DNA of 64,000 nt from Photorhabdus australis DSM 17609 (GTDB lineage: Bacteria > Pseudomonadota > Gammaproteobacteria > Enterobacterales > Enterobacteriaceae). The translations under genes and the position numbers were made by a program. The notes under the pieces are model-generated. The model ran no database searches, was not told the origin of the DNA, and was given only the letters and a program-made list of their open reading frames with translations. This document shows, piece by piece, positions 26,024 to 34,124 of this stretch (its first letter is position 1; every line of letters starts with the position of its first letter). The DNA is taken from the NCBI RefSeq assembly GCF_000711895.1, contig NZ_KL543987.1:28972-92971 (forward strand), in the 5' to 3' direction.

Positions 26024-27091
26024 ATGAATAAAGAACTACTAATCCATATAGCAAAATTAATATTCAAACCGAAAGATCAACTTACACGATTAGCATTAGG
26101 TCTGTTCAAATTGGGATTGCTATCATTATTAGGTGGTTGGGGAATAAGTATTAAGTTTACAAAAGAGTTTCTGGAAAAAAATTTAAAAATAATTGAAGAT
26201 ATAAATGTTGGATATCAAAAGTATACAGATATTGCTTATTGCTTTGGAAGTTTGGCTTGTCTATTGGGATTGGGACTATGGTGTTATGCGGCATGGATTG
26301 CAATGAAGGATATGAATCGAAAAGATATAGTTTTAATTAGTGCCTTTGGTTTTGAAAATATAGATCCTAACTCCTCGATTAGTGGTCTTTCATATAGAGA
26401 GAAAGCAAAAATATTTTCATTGAAGTTTTCTCCTTTTGATTCGAGGAATAAAGAAAACATTATACATAAAGCTGCGTTTTTAAAGCAAAGTATTCTTGAA
26501 AGAACACAACATTCTGATGCGAGTCAGGCATATATAATCTCTTTGGGTAGTGTCCCATATCTTTTTATGATCGGAAGTTTTATGCGTGATGGACATCTAC
26601 CTTTAAAGATTTTTGATTTTGACCGCACTAAAAACTATTTTCACCCATTGGATGAATTTCCTACAGGGGCGATCTTGTTAAAAAAGTATCGCGGTGCCGA
26701 AGTCCAAAAAATCTCCTCAATTCAACCAAACAATGAGGGAGTTATTGGATTAGCAATCTCATTTACCATGGAAATTCAAGATAGTGAATTGCCTGAAAGC
26801 ATCATTGATCATACATTACATGTCGAACTAAGTACGGGATTTCGATTCGATAATCTCCCAGCAGAAGAAGAACAAGGAAAAATTACTAAAGAGTTAAGTT
26901 ATATTATATCGGAGCTAAAACAGCGTACGAGCAGAGTTGATCTATTTATTTCTGCTCAAGCATCCTTCATATTACGATTAGGAACTTTATATCAGGAAGG
27001 TTTACATGGTGTTGTGACAGTCTGGCACTGGAATCCATCAAGCAAAAGTTATGAATGGAGTTTATCTATTAATGGTAATAAAGTTGATTGA
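26024..27091 (+). CDS. CBASS effector, two-TM SAVED protein (Cap14-like)
   Basis: 355 residues from ATG 26024, with GAGGT 8 nt upstream; the open frame starts earlier inside cap3. Two membrane helices are predicted near residues 22-40 (GLFKLGLLSLLGGWGIS) and 70-95 (CFGSLACLLGLGLWCYAAWI). The C-terminal part (DLFISAQASFILRLGTLYQE, HGVVTVWHWNPSSKSYEWSL) is the end of a SAVED domain, which binds cyclic oligonucleotides. By analogy with characterised TM-SAVED effectors, ligand binding would disrupt the inner membrane and kill the infected cell. It is the last gene of the operon; a hairpin follows. Confidence 0.85.
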   Translation: MNKELLIHIAKLIFKPKDQLTRLALGLFKLGLLSLLGGWGISIKFTKEFLEKNLKIIEDINVGYQKYTDIAYCFGSLACLLGLGLWCYAAWIAMKDMNRKDIVLISAFGFENIDPNSSISGLSYREKAKIFSLKFSPFDSRNKENIIHKAAFLKQSILERTQHSDASQAYIISLGSVPYLFMIGSFMRDGHLPLKIFDFDRTKNYFHPLDEFPTGAILLKKYRGAEVQKISSIQPNNEGVIGLAISFTMEIQDSELPESIIDHTLHVELSTGFRFDNLPAEEEQGKITKELSYIISELKQRTSRVDLFISAQASFILRLGTLYQEGLHGVVTVWHWNPSSKSYEWSLSINGNKVD

Positions 27092-27135
27092 AATGTATAG
27101 CTATAGTTAGTTAAGCTATTTTATTATAGTTCTTC

Positions 27136-27169
27136 TTGAGAAGATATCTATATATGCTTATCTTCTCAA
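27136..27169. terminator. Hairpin between convergent CBASS and OLD operons
   Basis: TTGAGAAGATA (27136-27146) pairs perfectly with TATCTTCTCAA (27159-27169). It lies 45 bp after the effector stop and 29 bp before the end of the opposite operon, so it probably serves both directions. Confidence 0.7.
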
Positions 27170-27197
27170 TAACTTTAAAATTTAAGCTTGGTTATTC

Positions 27198-27467
27198 TTA
27201 TGACTTATTGCGAAATTTACGCTCAATAAGTTGACCATGCTTATCAAAATATCGACTAGGCCAGATTTCAGAAGGATGGATCTCAAGATAGTTAGCAATT
27301 ATCCATTCGCCTTTAGGCCAGCGGGCGCGACTGTTTTGCATTTTCTGCCGAATGGCGATCAGGCGCCGAATGGCTGTAGCTGTCTTCCCGCTTCCTGCGC
27401 ACGCAGTGACAGCAATTGGCCCTAACGGCGCATCTATAATGTCTATCTGTTCCTTTGATAGTTTCAC
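27198..27467 (-). pseudogene. UvrD/GajB-like helicase N-terminus fused to a Ner-like tail
   Basis: 89 residues from GTG 27467, overlapping the OLD stop by 4 nt. Residues 1-38 are the start of a UvrD-type helicase (LSKEQIDIIDAPLGPIAVTA and the Walker A ACAGSGKTATAIRRL). From about residue 45 the sequence changes to RWPKGEWIIANYLEIHPSEI followed by WPSRYFDKHGQLIERK, the second half of a Ner/Nlp-type phage DNA-binding protein. The rest of the helicase (at least 400 residues) is gone. The junction is in frame, so a hybrid peptide could be made. This is the helicase partner in class 2 OLD (Gabija-like) operons and is surely inactive. Confidence 0.8.
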
Positions 27468-29326
27468 GGCTTGGCCACTCCCTGACAGACATGCTGAATA
27501 GCTTTTTTAAGGTACTCAGGGACTTCAAAACCAATTTCTTTCGAAATCTGTTCAGCTAATGCCTGAGCGAATCGACCTTTCTGGATGTTGGCGTTATCTT
27601 TGCGCTCGAACATGCCACAGAACAGCGCTTTGGCTTTAGCCGTGTTGTCTGGTTGGCCATCTACGATCTGACGAAGAGCCTTTGAGATCCTTGGATGTGG
27701 GTCGGCTAATGCAGTAAGCATAGGATCGCGGTTCGCTTCAATGAGCGCCAGATCGTATTCCAGGGTTTTCAATCCGTGAAAGATCTTCACGAAATCATCT
27801 TCAAGTTTCTTCATCTTAAGGGTATTACCCGACAACCTCACCTGGTCTCCAAGCGCGGGATACACCTCTTTCCTTTTAACTTTTTTCTTTTTCTCAGCAT
27901 CGCCAGCAGACTCTTCGTCATCAGGAGCGTCTGTTTCTTCTTGGTAGGCAGCCTCAGCAAGTATGTCGTCAATTTCCTCCTCACCCTGTTCGACTTCGGC
28001 CTCTTCTTCTTCAAAAGGATCCGCATCGGTCACTACAGAGACGGGAATTCGTAGGCTCTGCTCTCCAAAAAGCGGAAGGAAGGAGTCAAAATTAAGCCCC
28101 TCAACGCTAATCAGGCTGACCCCATATGACCTGAGATCAAGGTCCATCTTCTTAGCAAGCGCGTCAATCAACATTAGTTCTGCTGCACCCTCAACGAAAA
28201 TCACCCGGCGAGCAAAAAACAGTTCAGCCCTGGTTACGTCCAGATACCGCTCCAGCTTTTCACGTTTTCCCTTTTCAAATTTGATATCTTGGGGGAAGAA
28301 CGTCTCTACGCCAGCCTCGTTTTCGACCAGGCACACAAGGGAATCCAGCTTTGAATTACTGGCAAAATTTGGTGAATGGCTGGTAACGAACAGTTGTACA
28401 GGCTTTTCGCCTTCACCCGTTGGTATCCCTGCAAGGTAGCACAGCAGCACGCGCTGCAGCTGGGGATGCAAATGCGCTTCTGGTTCCTCAATAATCAAAC
28501 CCCTAAAAGCAGAGTCAGGATTTTTGGCCAGTTCACTGAGTACTACCGCCATGAAGATCAGGTTATTGAAGCCCAATCCATTCTTCTCAATCTCCATGGC
28601 TTCAGCTGTCAGGGTCAGTCGGGAAGAGAGGCGCTGAAAATCAGTCACGCTGAGCCCAACGGTAAGCTCCTGCGCTAACTGATCACCCATCATGGAATCA
28701 TGTCTGGTGGATATCGCTTTATGGGTGTTTTGAATGGACTTATTCGTTTTAAGTGTTTCGTCAAGGTCCTTTAAAGCCGTGTTGATCGTATCACGGCCTG
28801 CTTCATCGGTGAGCAAATGAAGTAAACGTGCCAACTGGCTGTTACGGTTAGGACGAAGGCCCTGTGCGGCATCGCGGAGAGGCGGGAGATAAACCCCACG
28901 AAGGTTCTCCATCATATCTGAGGTCAGTGAAACTTCCGGGTGATCGCCGCACCAGCGTCTGACTTTGAATCGTCCCGTCTTATCCACGTCGGTATACAGA
29001 ACATGGATATGCGCCTCCATGACATTGTCCCCATATGGCTTGAGGGCAGCTATAAAGTCAGCTTCATCTTCAAGGCTAAGATCTCGGAAGACAAAATGGA
29101 AACTGATATCGCCAGTTGGGTCGCCTTCATGTGGACGATGCCTGTCAGAAATATCGAGGCGAGGATAAATCTCATCATGACCTGCAAGAAGCGTCCGAAG
29201 AGCATCGACCACTGCACTTTTCCCTACATTGTTTGGCCCTACCAGGACATTCAAACCAGGTTGAAATTTCAGCCTGGCCTCACGCAGTTTGCGAAAATTC
29301 TTTATCGTGAGCTCTGCAAGATACAT
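27464..29326 (-). CDS. Class 2 OLD-family ATPase/nuclease (GajA-like)
   Basis: 620 residues from ATG 29326, chosen because GGAG lies 7 nt upstream; the longer frame upstream lacks family similarity. ABC-type ATPase: Walker A GPNNVGKS at 30-37, signature/Walker B region with LIIEEPEAHLHPQLQ near 278, and SHSP. A TOPRIM nuclease domain follows: VIFVEGAAELMLIDAL near 375 and VVTDADP near 432. It is interrupted by an unusually acidic, low-complexity insert (EEEEAEVEQGEEEID). The pairing with a UvrD-like gene is the class 2 OLD / Gabija arrangement, in which GajA nicks phage DNA. Its GC content is higher than that of the adjacent CBASS genes. The nuclease gene itself looks intact. Confidence 0.85.
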   Translation of the reverse strand: MYLAELTIKNFRKLREARLKFQPGLNVLVGPNNVGKSAVVDALRTLLAGHDEIYPRLDISDRHRPHEGDPTGDISFHFVFRDLSLEDEADFIAALKPYGDNVMEAHIHVLYTDVDKTGRFKVRRWCGDHPEVSLTSDMMENLRGVYLPPLRDAAQGLRPNRNSQLARLLHLLTDEAGRDTINTALKDLDETLKTNKSIQNTHKAISTRHDSMMGDQLAQELTVGLSVTDFQRLSSRLTLTAEAMEIEKNGLGFNNLIFMAVVLSELAKNPDSAFRGLIIEEPEAHLHPQLQRVLLCYLAGIPTGEGEKPVQLFVTSHSPNFASNSKLDSLVCLVENEAGVETFFPQDIKFEKGKREKLERYLDVTRAELFFARRVIFVEGAAELMLIDALAKKMDLDLRSYGVSLISVEGLNFDSFLPLFGEQSLRIPVSVVTDADPFEEEEAEVEQGEEEIDDILAEAAYQEETDAPDDEESAGDAEKKKKVKRKEVYPALGDQVRLSGNTLKMKKLEDDFVKIFHGLKTLEYDLALIEANRDPMLTALADPHPRISKALRQIVDGQPDNTAKAKALFCGMFERKDNANIQKGRFAQALAEQISKEIGFEVPEYLKKAIQHVCQGVAKP

Positions 29327-29769
29327 AAAGGTCTCCATCCTATAATGCTGTTCTGAATAATAAATAACGAGAAGACGTAAAATCATTCCAACTTGAATGA
29401 CCAGTCGATTATAAGCCAAATTCAGGTACTTGAGTTGCTGCCATCTTATCACCACAGGCACTAGCGAATAAGCACGTATCCATTAAATAACCACAATTAA
29501 GACCGCAAACAATATGCCTTCCTTTTAAAGCCCGGATTGAAGTGACTGGGGGCTGTCAGAAGTATTTTCTTGCGTGATCGAGGTCAAAAGGGGTAATAAA
29601 ATTAGGTAGTCCCCCAAATTTGCACTATATCTTCTTATACACAAATTCTTGGCATACATGCTGGGGAATTTTTTGAACTTTATTTGCCCCTAACGATCAA
29701 GGTAGCTTAAGGTTGACCTGCGCCCAATTTGTTGACATACAATTGCTTTAGAAAGGTTCGCTTTTGGCA
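29327..29769. other. Gap between OLD gene and IS1182
   Basis: About 440 bp. I see no convincing gene. It should contain the OLD promoter in its first 100-150 bp. The rest is featureless apart from an isolated TGCCCCT near 29682. Confidence 0.4.
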
Positions 29770-31531
29770 CAGACTGTGTAAAAACCGTGATTTCATCCAA
29801 CAAACATCGAGTTGGGTTGCATTTAAGCATCCGATTGGCGCTCATCACATTCACAATGTTCTGATGCAGATTGGTGGCTTGTAATATGAAGCCATTTAAA
29901 AGCAGCGTGCCTTGAGCGTTTGGGGCAGATTTTTGGTGAAACTAAGCTTACTTTATCACTTAGCTCAGACTGATGACCGCCATCAAACCGACAGTTCCCA
30001 GTAGGGTCATCATACGTTTCAGGTTGTAAGCAAGAACACTGAGGCTGATTTCAGTGCTCACATTTTTGAGGCGTTTAGTCAAAAAGTGAGTCGCTCCCAT
30101 ACACATTTTTATCGTGCCAAACGGATGCTCAACACTCTGTTTCCTTATCACCGGGAATTCTGGATTTTCATCCAACCGTTTTTGCATGTCATCAATAATC
30201 GATTCATGTATCCATCGTCTTATGCGACGGGGATCTTTCTTTGATGTTGTGCATTGAGATCGGATTGGGCATTCATTGCACGCTAAATTGTTGAAGTAAA
30301 CATCCAGTTCTACACCTTTCTCCATGACCTTCATTCGCTTTTGTAACCTTTTACCAGCCGGACAAGTGTATACATCACTGCCGTTGTCGTACTTGAAGAG
30401 AGACTTGTTAAAAATGCCTTTGCTCTCCGAACCTGAAGTGTCAATTTGTGGCACATTCGCCGTGATGCCTTGATCATGCGCGTCTTTGATATCATTTCGA
30501 CTGAAGTAGCCTTTGTCGGCTAACACTGTAATAGATTTCTTCCCCAACACCTTTTGAACTTGCTCGGCAACTAATGTCAGTTGACCTCGGTCTGTTGTCA
30601 TGACGATGTCGTGGCAAACGATGAGATGGTGCTTTGTATCGACCGCCGTTTGCACGTTGTAGCAGACTTGCCTTTCCATGTGGTGTGTTTTCATCAAGCG
30701 GGCATCAGGATCCGTCTGTGATATCTGTTTGTCCGGATGCTCATTAACTTGTTTTTCGAGTGCTTTTAGCTCAACTAAGCGCTGCTTTAGCCAGGCTAAT
30801 TTCGATGCTGCGACGGTCGGATCAGACTCTTTTTCGTTCTCATCTTTGGCATCCATCTGGCTTAAATATTTCTCGATACTTTTTTCAACTCGCTCGATAT
30901 GAAACTGCACTTTATTGGGAGTGTAATTTTTGGATTTATTATTGACGGCTTTGAATTTACTACCATCAATAGCGAAGATGGCATCTTCAAACATGTTGAG
31001 TTGCCGGCATAACTCGACGAATTTACGGCAAACGTTTTTAATTCCCTTACCATTATCCTTTCTGAAGTTTGCAATCGTTTTGAAGTCGGGAGATAAGCGT
31101 TCAAGCAGCCACATTAACTCGACATTGCGGTTGCATTCCTTCTCCAGCCGTCGCGATGATTGAATTCGATTTAACTAACCGTAAATGTAGAGCTTGAGCA
31201 TCATGGCAGGGTGATATTCAGGACGGCCAGTTGACTTGGGATTCACGCTTTCAAAACCTAAGTCGAGTAAATCTAGATGTTCAACAAAGACATCAATAAC
31301 TCGCACTGGGTTATCTTCGCTAACAAAGTCGTCCATGAGTTCTGGAAAGAGCGTGGATTGATGCCTTGATTGACCAGTAATATGGTGAGACATGCCAGAA
31401 TCTCCATGATTATGCTTACCAATCTGATGATACTGGACTTGACTTTGAAATTGGATCGGTAGCTAAGACCAATTGATCATAAGTACATCGTACTTAGACC
31501 AAAAGCTGATCAAGGGTTTTTACACAGTCTG
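29770..31531 (-). mobile_element. IS1182-family insertion sequence with target duplication
   Basis: The ends CAGACTGTGTAAAAACC (29770-29786) and its exact reverse complement (31515-31531) bound the transposase gene. A 4-bp duplication GGCA lies immediately outside each end (29766-29769 and 31532-31535), so the boundaries are firm. It is inserted between the OLD gene and the island integrase. Confidence 0.9.
29960..31393 (-). pseudogene. IS1182 transposase with one internal amber codon
   Basis: A single frame of 477 codons from ATG 31393 (MSHHITGQSRHQSTLFPELM) to 29960. It is broken only by TAG at 31175-31177 between KLYIYG and LNRIQSSRRLEKECNRN, where family members have an aromatic residue (YGYLNR). 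Downstream blocks are typical: FAIDGSKFKAVNNK (first D), VLADKGYFSRNDIK (second D) and RKQSVEHPFGTIK (E). One point mutation has silenced an otherwise whole transposase, so the insertion is fairly recent. Confidence 0.88.
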
Positions 31532-31592
31532 GGCACTGAGCTGACTATCAGATTAAAGATAAAATAATGCAATTATGGACTGTATGAAAAGC

Positions 31593-31621
31593 AGACTTTG
31601 TTGGTAGTGCCAACAAAGTCT
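31593..31621. terminator. Hairpin downstream of the integrase gene
   Basis: AGACTTTGTTGG and CCAACAAAGTCT pair perfectly around TAGTG. It lies 45 bp past the integrase stop. The flanks are A/T-rich; a T-run on the integrase (minus) strand is weak. Confidence 0.65.
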
Positions 31622-31665
31622 AAAAAATAATCATACACTCAGTACGTTCTGGATATTATTCAATA

Positions 31666-32928
31666 TTATTTCCGACGTTTTTTCGCAAAATCATACGGTG
31701 TGATATGCTTTTCCCGGTTGGCATCCAGATAATCGGCCCACCATTGCACCATCAGTCTCCGTTCATCCAGATGCTTAGAGGTGTGAATATAGGCAGCTCT
31801 GACGTTTTTTCTTTCTACGTGGCTTAACTGGCGTTCGATGGCGTCATCGTTCCACAATCCCGACTCTCCCATTGCACCACGAGCCATTGTTCGGAATCCA
31901 TGCCCGCAAACATCGGTTTTGGTGTCGTATCCCATGCCACGAAGGGCATTATTAACCGTGCTTTCACTCATGACCTTTTGTGGATCGTGATCGTTAGGGA
32001 ACATGACTTCACAATCACCGCTCAGCTTGCGTAATGATTTGAACAAAGTGACAGCCTGATGACTCAACGGTACAATATGCTCCGTTTTCATTTTCATGCC
32101 CCGTTCAGAGAATTTAACCCCTTCAATGGCTTTTCTTGTGGCGGGGATCTTCCAGACTGCCTTTTCAAGGTCAAGTTCTTCCCAACGAGCAAATCTCAAT
32201 TCATTGGAACGGACGAACGTTAATAAAGTCAGCTCGACTGCGATACGGGTGATTAAGCGTCCACGATAGCGAGAAAGTCGGCTCAAAAATTCAGGTAAAC
32301 GTTCATGAGGTAGGGCGGGATGATGTTTGGATTTAACAGTGGAAAGTGCGCCAGCCATATCATTAGCCGGGTTGGAATCAAGAATATCGTTCTGGACAGC
32401 ATAACGCATGATGGAAGTTACGCGCTGTTGCAGTCGCTGGGCAATGTCATGTTTTCCATCAGCATCAACAATTTTTATTGGGGCTAAAAGCTGGCTTGTC
32501 CGTAAAGTGGAAATATCAAGCCTGCCAATATGAGGAAAAATATAATGTTCGAGGCTGCGTAGAATGCGGTTACCGTGATCTTCGCTCCAGCGTTTGTTGC
32601 TGGCGTGCCAGTCACGGGCGACTTTTTCAAAGGTATGTTTTCCCTTTACTCCAGCATGTGCGTCTTTTTTCTCGGCTTTGGGATAAATACCTTGAGCAAT
32701 TAGCTTTTTTGCTTCATCTCGTTTGGTGCGAGCATCAGCTAAAGAGATGGCCGGATAGACACCGAACGCCAGTCGGTCTTCTTTTTTATCAGTGGGACGG
32801 TAGTACTTCATACGCCAGTACTTCGAGCCACGCGTAGTGACTTCCAAATAGAGGCCACCACCATCGGCGAGTTTGTAGGTTTTTTCTTTGGGTTTGGCTG
32901 TTTCGATTTGTCGTGCGTTTAGTTTCAT
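31666..32928 (-). CDS. P4-type tyrosine integrase of the tRNA-Leu island
   Basis: 420 residues from ATG 32928 (MKLNARQIETAKPKEKTYKL, the usual start of this family); an upstream GTG adds four residues. N-terminal DUF4102-type arm-binding domain (LADGGGLYLEVTTRGSKYWR). Central core-binding domain (WSEDHGNRILRSLEHYIFPH). C-terminal catalytic domain with Arg in LTFVRSNELRFARW, HGFRTMARGAMG (HxxR), and Tyr in VRAAYIHTSKHLDERR. The gene directly abuts tRNA-Leu, its attachment site, and reads away from it. Full length and apparently intact. Confidence 0.92.
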   Translation of the reverse strand: MKLNARQIETAKPKEKTYKLADGGGLYLEVTTRGSKYWRMKYYRPTDKKEDRLAFGVYPAISLADARTKRDEAKKLIAQGIYPKAEKKDAHAGVKGKHTFEKVARDWHASNKRWSEDHGNRILRSLEHYIFPHIGRLDISTLRTSQLLAPIKIVDADGKHDIAQRLQQRVTSIMRYAVQNDILDSNPANDMAGALSTVKSKHHPALPHERLPEFLSRLSRYRGRLITRIAVELTLLTFVRSNELRFARWEELDLEKAVWKIPATRKAIEGVKFSERGMKMKTEHIVPLSHQAVTLFKSLRKLSGDCEVMFPNDHDPQKVMSESTVNNALRGMGYDTKTDVCGHGFRTMARGAMGESGLWNDDAIERQLSHVERKNVRAAYIHTSKHLDERRLMVQWWADYLDANREKHITPYDFAKKRRK

Positions 32929-32960
32929 TATAAGGGGCACATTTAAAATAGAAGTGTAGG

Positions 32961-32979
32961 TGCCCCTGATTATGCCCCT
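32961..32979. promoter_or_regulatory. Paired TGCCCCT motifs, right-end arm-type site candidate
   Basis: TGCCCCT twice with a 12-bp period, upstream of the integrase gene and 115 bp from the tRNA 3' end. It mirrors 22423-22441 at the other end of the island. An inverted AGGGGCA lies at 32933-32939 over the integrase start, so binding there could also autoregulate the gene. Confidence 0.6.
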
Positions 32980-33001
32980 CGGTGCATGTTGATTGCAATA
33001 G

Positions 33002-33076
33002 ACTAGAGTAGACCTAAAAAGAAAAGACCTGATTGATTTATCAGGTCTTTCTAGGAGTTAGTTTACTAGAGTAGAC
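33002..33076. repeat. 12-bp direct repeats flanking the tRNA-operon terminator
   Basis: ACTAGAGTAGAC occurs at 33002-33013 and 33065-33076. Between them AAAGACCTGA (33023-33032) and TCAGGTCTTT (33041-33050) form an intrinsic terminator on the minus strand, followed there by TTCTTTTT. The terminator ends the tRNA/pgsA transcript. The repeats may be integrase-related or mark a small duplication. Confidence 0.6.
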
Positions 33077-33093
33077 GTTAGTAAACTTATGTT

Positions 33094-33180
33094 TGGTGCC
33101 CAGGGCGGGACTTGAACCCGCACAGCCTTACAGCCGAGGGATTTTAAATCCCTTGTGTCTACCGATTTCACCACCTGGGC
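33094..33180 (-). tRNA. leuZ: tRNA-Leu (UAA)
   Basis: The 87-nt cloverleaf including encoded CCA reads GCCCAGGTGG... on the minus strand. The anticodon loop is TTTAAAA (anticodon TAA) between AGGGA and TCCCT, with a long variable arm as in class II tRNAs. The T-arm GGTTCAAGTCC is present. Same position as leuZ in the enterobacterial uvrY-uvrC-pgsA-glyW-cysT-leuZ block. Its 3' end is the island attachment site. Confidence 0.97.
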
Positions 33181-33186
33181 TGAATC

Positions 33187-33260
33187 TGGAGGCGCGTCCC
33201 GGAGTCGAACCGAGGTTGACGGATTTGCAATCCGCTGCATGGCCACTCTGCCAACGCGCC
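33187..33260 (-). tRNA. cysT: tRNA-Cys (GCA)
   Basis: 74 nt including CCA. The minus strand starts GGCGCGTTGG, has anticodon loop TTGCAAA (GCA), and T-loop GGTTCGACTCC. Six bases from tRNA-Leu, so clearly one transcript. Confidence 0.97.
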
Positions 33261-33298
33261 TTAAAATCAGCTGCTAATCATTTATCCTGACTAGCTTT

Positions 33299-33374
<76 letters not shown>

Positions 33375-33518
33375 ATCACTCCGAACTGGCTGATTTACTT
33401 ATTTGTTTTCGTAAACCTCATGTGCCGTTCGATGCGTTGCATTCTACTTACTTAACGTATCGAGTCAACACAATTATTATTACGATGCGTCCGTTAGGTG
33501 TTTTTTGCGTCAGTTCGA

Positions 33519-34067
33519 TCAAGCTTCACGCAAATCAGACCATGCTGCGTTTACATATTGAAACATTGACCAAAATGTTATCACTGTGGCAATGTAAAGT
33601 AATATGAATCCACCAAGCTCGAATTCAAAATTAGGGCGCCATAATAAAGCAACCAATGCCGCCATCTGCGCTGTAGTTTTTATTTTACCCAGCCAGGAAA
33701 CGGCAACATTACTACGTTTACCTAGTTCAGCCATCCATTCTCTCAGTGACGAGATGATAATCTCGCGTGCTATCATTGTTGCGGCAGGTAGTGTTATCCA
33801 CCAAGTATGATAATGTTCACAAACTAATACTAATGCGGCTGCAACCATGATTTTGTCAGCAACAGGATCAAGAAATGCGCCAAAGCGGGTAGTCTGTTTC
33901 CAAAGGCGGGCAAGAAAACCGTCAAACCAGTCTGTCGCCGCAGCGACAATAAAAATTATGGCACAAACCATCGGCGCCCATTGGAATGGCAAATAAAATG
34001 CCAGTATAAAAAACGGGATTAGGGCAATGCGGAACAGGGTGAGCCATGTCGGTATATTTAATTGCAT
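33519..34067 (-). CDS. pgsA: Phosphatidylglycerophosphate synthase
   Basis: 182 residues, standard length. Catalyses CDP-diacylglycerol + glycerol-3-phosphate to phosphatidylglycerophosphate in the inner membrane. The CDP-alcohol phosphotransferase motif is complete: [18 protein letters not shown] followed by AFLDPVADK (DGx2ARx8Gx3Dx3D). Four to five hydrophobic helices. It lies between uvrC and the tRNA cluster as in E. coli. Essential housekeeping gene. Confidence 0.97.
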   Translation of the reverse strand: MQLNIPTWLTLFRIALIPFFILAFYLPFQWAPMVCAIIFIVAAATDWFDGFLARLWKQTTRFGAFLDPVADKIMVAAALVLVCEHYHTWWITLPAATMIAREIIISSLREWMAELGKRSNVAVSWLGKIKTTAQMAALVALLWRPNFEFELGGFILLYIATVITFWSMFQYVNAAWSDLREA

Positions 34068-34124
34068 AGTGCTTCTTAACTATCTGGCTATAGTGGAATT
34101 TATAAGTATGGTGCATCAATGCAC

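Noticed and set aside
27776-29356. Several plus-strand ORFs of 60-158 codons
   Set aside because: They are antisense shadows of the OLD nuclease gene, which has all family motifs on the minus strand.
33058-33290. ORFs across the tRNA cluster
   Set aside because: They are chance frames through tRNA-Leu and tRNA-Cys, which are unambiguous cloverleaves.
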